Below, one piece after another: positions 6,064 to 9,299 of a stretch of DNA of 9,299 nt (position 1 is its first letter; each line of letters opens with the position of its first letter). Source of the DNA: Pseudomonadota bacterium (GTDB lineage: Bacteria; BMS3Abin14); assembly GCA_016937135.1 (NCBI GenBank), contig JAFGWO010000209.1:1-9299 (forward strand). Reading direction: 5' to 3'. The notes under the pieces were generated by a model. That model saw nothing but the letters and a program-made list of their open reading frames with translations. It searched no databases and was not told the DNA's origin. Both the position numbers and the translations under genes were made by a program.

Positions 6064-6836
6064 AGGGGATCCTCCAGGTCGACGATGGGAACAGAGGTGG
6101 GGATCCGCAGCTTCAGGGCGGAGGCTTCACCTTTAAAAAGGCCGATGGCTTCCCATTCCCCCTCAATCCTGGCGTCGGAAAACTCAAAACGGAAAGCCTC
6201 CGGGAGGAAAGGAGTCCTTCCCTGAGTGGTGCCCTGGAAGTCCAGACCGCCAAGGGAACATCGATAGGAATGAAGGTCAAGGGTATCTTTCCGAAAGAGG
6301 AAGGTGAATTCCGTCCCCGTTCCCCCTTCCCGGACCTGCAGGATCCTCTCCCCGGTATTGAGAATGGCCGCCCGAATCCTTTCCGGGTTCCCCTCTTCAG
6401 GAAGGACCCCCAGGATCAGGGAGGGCAGTGCCGCGGCCTCGAGGGGGAGGGGAAAAGGGAGGTGGATCCCGACGGCATGGCCCCTGGCCGGGCTGCGGAA
6501 AGCCCGGGCTTCTTCCGGATAATAAGCGAGGACCTGCGTCCCGTCGCTGACGATGGCCGCGAGGGTGTTGCCAAGAAATCCCGGGATTTCCAGGCGGAAA
6601 GGACCACCGGGAAGGGCGGTGACGTAGGTTTTGCCGCTGAAACGTCCCTCCGCCCCCCTGTACCGGATCAGGATGGTTCCGGAAACCCCCGCGCGCAGAA
6701 TCTCCCCCCGGTTCCGGACCGCCTCCATGAGAGGAGCAGGATCGATGCTTCTCTCCGGATACAGATCCCTTGGCGCGCAGGCGGCCGCGGCAAGAATCAA
6801 GAGGCATCCCCACGCCAGGACAAGGCGCGATCTCAC
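6060..6836 (-). CDS. lolB: LolB-like outer-membrane lipoprotein (probable)
   Basis: A 258-aa lipoprotein. Residues 1-20 form a signal peptide (basic MRSR, a hydrophobic run, then AAAAC) with Cys20 as the likely lipidation site. The next residue is Ala, not Asp, which favours transfer to the outer membrane. The rest suits a LolA/LolB-type beta fold, with stretches such as GTILIRYRG, GPFRLEIPGFLGNTLAAIVSDG and VLAYYPEEARAF. LolB is the outer-membrane receptor that accepts lipoproteins from the periplasmic carrier LolA. The assignment rests partly on position: lolB directly before ispE is classic in proteobacteria. DUF4292-type relatives look similar, so the exact function is less sure than the lipoprotein call. 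The GTG start lies in a GTGA overlap with the TPR gene. Confidence 0.75.
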   Translation of the reverse strand: MRSRLVLAWGCLLILAAAACAPRDLYPERSIDPAPLMEAVRNRGEILRAGVSGTILIRYRGAEGRFSGKTYVTALPGGPFRLEIPGFLGNTLAAIVSDGTQVLAYYPEEARAFRSPARGHAVGIHLPFPLPLEAAALPSLILGVLPEEGNPERIRAAILNTGERILQVREGGTGTEFTFLFRKDTLDLHSYRCSLGGLDFQGTTQGRTPFLPEAFRFEFSDARIEGEWEAIGLFKGEASALKLRIPTSVPIVDLEDPL

Positions 6837-8587
6837 GGGAGGGGATCCTGGATCCCTCTGTCCCGAAGCTTCCGGCGGATTTCGGGATTATCCGGATCAG
6901 CGGCAAGGGCCCTTGACCAATACAGGACCGCCAGCTCTTCCTGTCCCAGTTTTTCGTAAGTGTCCCCCAGGTGGTCGAGGACCGTGGGATCGTCCCCCAT
7001 CTTTTCCACGGCCACCAGCAGGTGCTTCAGGGCCTCTTCATAATGCCCCATCCGGTAATGGACCCAACCCAGGCTGTCCACGATATAGGCCGCGTCGGGG
7101 CGCAGCCGCAGGGCTTTTTCGATCATTTCCAGGGCTTTTTCGAGCCTGAGGCCGCGGTCGGCCCACGAATAACCGAGGTAGTTCAGGGCATCGGCGTGGT
7201 CAGGATCTGTTTCGAGGAGCCTTTCAAGGATTTTCTCGGCAAGATCGAATCGGCCGCTCTGGTCGTAGGTGATCCCCATCTGATAGAGAAGGCCCGTATC
7301 CCCGGGAGCGATCTTCAGTCCTTCCTCCAGGAGGGAAATGGCTTCTGCAAAATGCCCCTGCCTCGTCAGGATCTGCGCGAGGTAGATGCGGAGGTTGGAC
7401 CGTTCCGGCGCCAGCGAGAGGGCTTTCCTGGCGCTCTCCTCGGCTTTTGTCATATTCTCCATGGCGTCGTGGATGATCGCCAGATTGAGATGGGGCTCGA
7501 ACCGGTCGGGATAGATCCGGACGGCTTCCTCGAAGGTCGCGGCAGCCTCGCTGTACATCTCCAGCTCCCTCTGGGCGCTCCCGATCTGCATCAGCGTTTC
7601 AAAGCCTTCCCCGGAAACCTCGCGCAGACGTTTGAAGGTTTCAAGGGCACTCTCATAATCCCCAAGACGTGTTTCGGAAAGGCCCAGGATCAGGAGGCCA
7701 GTGGTGTTTTCCGGATCTGTTTCAATGATGATTTCCGACTGGTCCCTGGCCCGGGGATATTCCCCTTTGATAAAGCACGCCCTTGCGAGAAAACCTCTTA
7801 CGGCATTGTTTTGCGGGTCCCTGGTGAGGTAGGCCTCGTAGAGGAGTATCGCGCTTTCGGCCTGCCCCTGTTTTTCCATCTGGGCCCCGAGTTCCCCGAT
7901 GGCGCCGATAAAGGATGGGTTCAACTCTGCGGCCCGGAAAAGGTGGTCCGCCGCTTCCCCGGTTCGGCCGGAACCAACGAGGATGCGGGCGAGGTGAAAG
8001 CGGGCCAGGGCTTCGAACTCCCGGTCCGCGGTCAGCTTCTCCAGAACGGAAATCGCCCCTTCCCCGTCCCCCGATTTTTCCATTGCCTCCGCAAGGGGGA
8101 AGAGGGCTCCGGTGTTATCGGGTTCCAGACGGGTGCCCTCAAGAAGATGCTCAAGGGCTTTGTCAACTCTGTCGGAATCCAGGTATATCTGTCCGAGGGC
8201 GATGTGCACCTTGCCGAGATCCCTGTCTATTTCAAGGGCCCGCCTCCCGGTTTTTTCCGCGTCCTCGAGGTTCCCCGCTTCCATCTGGATCCGCATGATT
8301 TCCACCAGGGGGGCGGGAGACCGGCTGTCTGATCTCGCCGCGGTTTCCAAAGATTCGATGGCCTCTTCGAATCGTCCGTCTTGTTCCAGGAGCAGTCCCC
8401 GGAAAAAAGCCGCGTAGGCGTCCACCATGGGATCAGGCTGCTGCAGCGGCGCTTCTTTCATCTCCGGATGGCCTTCCGGAAGGTCTGTCGGCCCTTCGGG
8501 AATACGCCCTGTCAGGGAGGCGCATCCTGTACCCGCGGCCAGAAAACCGGCCAGCGCTATCGTCATGAAACGGAGCGGGATGGTCAT
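6833..8587 (-). CDS. TPR-repeat lipoprotein, PA4667-like
   Basis: A 584-aa protein. The signal peptide ends in LAAGTGC with Cys22 as the probable lipid site (Gly at -3 is a weak lipobox) and Ala at +2, which suits an outer-membrane lipoprotein. From about residue 55 to the C-terminus it is a chain of about 15 tetratricopeptide repeats, with recurring G/A/Y positions and repeat-end D/E-P-(D/E). The segment DHADALNYLGYSWADRG followed by IVDSLGWVHYRMGHYEEAL resembles the conserved part of the Pseudomonas PA4667 family, which also sits before lolB-ispE. It is probably a periplasm-facing scaffold; partners are unknown, though linkage to lolB hints at envelope assembly. The ATG overlaps the tsaD stop (ATGA), with GGAGG 10 nt upstream. 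An in-frame ATG seven codons later is possible but leaves a shorter signal. Confidence 0.85.
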   Translation of the reverse strand: MTIPLRFMTIALAGFLAAGTGCASLTGRIPEGPTDLPEGHPEMKEAPLQQPDPMVDAYAAFFRGLLLEQDGRFEEAIESLETAARSDSRSPAPLVEIMRIQMEAGNLEDAEKTGRRALEIDRDLGKVHIALGQIYLDSDRVDKALEHLLEGTRLEPDNTGALFPLAEAMEKSGDGEGAISVLEKLTADREFEALARFHLARILVGSGRTGEAADHLFRAAELNPSFIGAIGELGAQMEKQGQAESAILLYEAYLTRDPQNNAVRGFLARACFIKGEYPRARDQSEIIIETDPENTTGLLILGLSETRLGDYESALETFKRLREVSGEGFETLMQIGSAQRELEMYSEAAATFEEAVRIYPDRFEPHLNLAIIHDAMENMTKAEESARKALSLAPERSNLRIYLAQILTRQGHFAEAISLLEEGLKIAPGDTGLLYQMGITYDQSGRFDLAEKILERLLETDPDHADALNYLGYSWADRGLRLEKALEMIEKALRLRPDAAYIVDSLGWVHYRMGHYEEALKHLLVAVEKMGDDPTVLDHLGDTYEKLGQEELAVLYWSRALAADPDNPEIRRKLRDRGIQDPLP

Positions 8588-9299
8588 GCGGTAGTTTCCT
8601 CCGTGTTTTTTCTTACGGCTTTCATGGCTTTCGTCGAATAGGCGTTCAGGCTGAGGGGATCGCGTATCGCCCGGCCGCGCTGGCGGTAGCCGAGGGCCGC
8701 AATCATGGCGGCGTTGTCCGTGCAGAGGGCAGGGGGAGGGAAATGAACCCGGAAGCCGCCCTCTTTTGAGGACTCTTCGAGGCGCGCCCTCATCAGCCTG
8801 TTTCTGGCAACCCCACCGACGACCACAAGGTCCCTCAGGTTCAACGTCTCGAGGGCGAAAAGGCTCCTTCGGACAAGGATGTCCACAACGGCGGCCTGGA
8901 AGGAAGCGGCTATGTCCTTTACAGGGAAAGGAAGCCCCATAGTCCGCGGGGCCGGATTAAAATATCCTTCCTTTTTCAGAAAGACGTAAAGGGCGGTCTT
9001 CAACCCGCTGAAGGAAAAATCGAGGGTGTCGGACCCCCAAAGGGGCCGCGGAAGCCTCAGGGCCTGGGGATCCCCGTCATCGGCGGCTTTCTCGATGGCG
9101 GGACCGCCCGGGTACCCGAGACCCAGCATCTTGGAGGCTTTGTCCAGGGCTTCTCCTGCCGCGTCATCCATGGTCGTCCCCAGAATGGAAGGAGAATCGG
9201 TCCCGTCGAGGTGATAAAGGGTGGTATGCCCTCCGGAACAGACAAGGGCGACGGCCGGAACCGGTGTGCCGCCGGCAAGGTCCATGGTCATGAGATGCC
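8584..9299 (-). CDS. tsaD: tRNA N6-adenosine threonylcarbamoyltransferase TsaD (5' end outside window)
   Basis: About 238 C-terminal residues of TsaD (Kae1/YgjD/Gcp), the subunit that transfers threonylcarbamoyl to A37 of ANN-decoding tRNAs (t6A) together with TsaB and TsaE. Visible motifs: CSGGHTTLYHL, DDAAGEALDKASKMLGLGYPGGP, FSFSGLKTAL, VVGGVARNRLMRARLEE and CTDNAAMIA, whose Asp is a metal ligand. The frame stays open to the right edge, and the first visible codons read His-Leu ahead of the Met at 9291. This fits the end of the HxxxH metal motif (EGHL in relatives), so that Met is not the true start. About 100 N-terminal residues lie outside. It overlaps the TPR gene by 4 nt. Confidence 0.95.
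   Translation of the reverse strand, partial: HLMTMDLAGGTPVPAVALVCSGGHTTLYHLDGTDSPSILGTTMDDAAGEALDKASKMLGLGYPGGPAIEKAADDGDPQALRLPRPLWGSDTLDFSFSGLKTALYVFLKKEGYFNPAPRTMGLPFPVKDIAASFQAAVVDILVRRSLFALETLNLRDLVVVGGVARNRLMRARLEESSKEGGFRVHFPPPALCTDNAAMIAALGYRQRGRAIRDPLSLNAYSTKAMKAVRKNTEETTA

Noticed and set aside
5143..6225. Long plus-strand open frame (360 codons) antisense to ispE
   Set aside because: It is covered by the well-supported ispE on the other strand, spans the repeat hairpins and the ispE/LolB-like junction, and its translation is Arg/Gly/Pro-rich without any recognisable domain. It is a shadow of GC-rich codon use.
6971..8332. Plus-strand open frame of 453 codons antisense to the TPR gene
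   Set aside because: The minus-strand product has a signal peptide and regular TPR repeats. The antisense translation only mirrors the repeat periodicity and has no ribosome site or family match that I can see.
1..9299. CRISPR array, transposase, phage genes or a defence system
   Set aside because: No regularly spaced direct repeats, transposase motifs or phage-like genes were seen. Apart from the structured repeat, all genes are housekeeping families with intact motifs.

Overview
The window is one gene-dense block, GC-rich by eye, with every recognised gene on the minus strand. Read in the direction of transcription (right to left) the order is tsaD (5' end off the right edge), a TPR-repeat lipoprotein, a LolB-like lipoprotein, ispE, spoVG, tRNA-Gln(UUG), prs, rplY/ctc, pth and hppA. 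The order TPR protein, lolB, ispE, tRNA-Gln, prs, rplY, pth is known from proteobacteria. The spoVG gene between ispE and the tRNA is a pattern I associate with deltaproteobacterial (Desulfobacterota-type) genomes. Two lipoproteins with likely outer-membrane destination show a diderm cell. My best guess is a member of Desulfobacterota or a close relative; the sequence alone does not settle the species.

Right part (about 5200-9299): tsaD, the TPR lipoprotein, the LolB-like gene and ispE are fused end to start by three 4-nt overlaps that use three different start codons (ATGA, GTGA, TTGA). They cover tRNA modification (t6A), outer-membrane lipoprotein handling and the MEP isoprenoid pathway. 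Middle (about 2173-5002): spoVG, tRNA-Gln, prs, rplY and pth are closely spaced and centre on nucleotide supply and translation (PRPP synthesis, ribosomal protein bL25, peptidyl-tRNA recycling). Left part (about 167-2176): pth overlaps a K+-dependent-type membrane pyrophosphatase gene, hppA, which converts the PPi released by biosynthesis into an ion gradient.

Only two non-coding stretches exceed 100 bases: the left edge (1-166) and the ispE-spoVG gap (5003-5199). Both carry the same structured element, in opposite orientations: 88 aligned positions with about 77 identical, holding two perfect hairpins. In one hairpin the two copies differ by two compensatory base-pair changes, which suggests that base pairing is maintained. 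The copy upstream of spoVG continues into three more hairpins, and one of its arms could alternatively pair with the spoVG Shine-Dalgarno region. This dispersed multi-hairpin repeat is the most interesting thing in an otherwise housekeeping window. A second point is a cluster of three homopolymer runs (A8, A7, G9) within 55 bases inside ispE.
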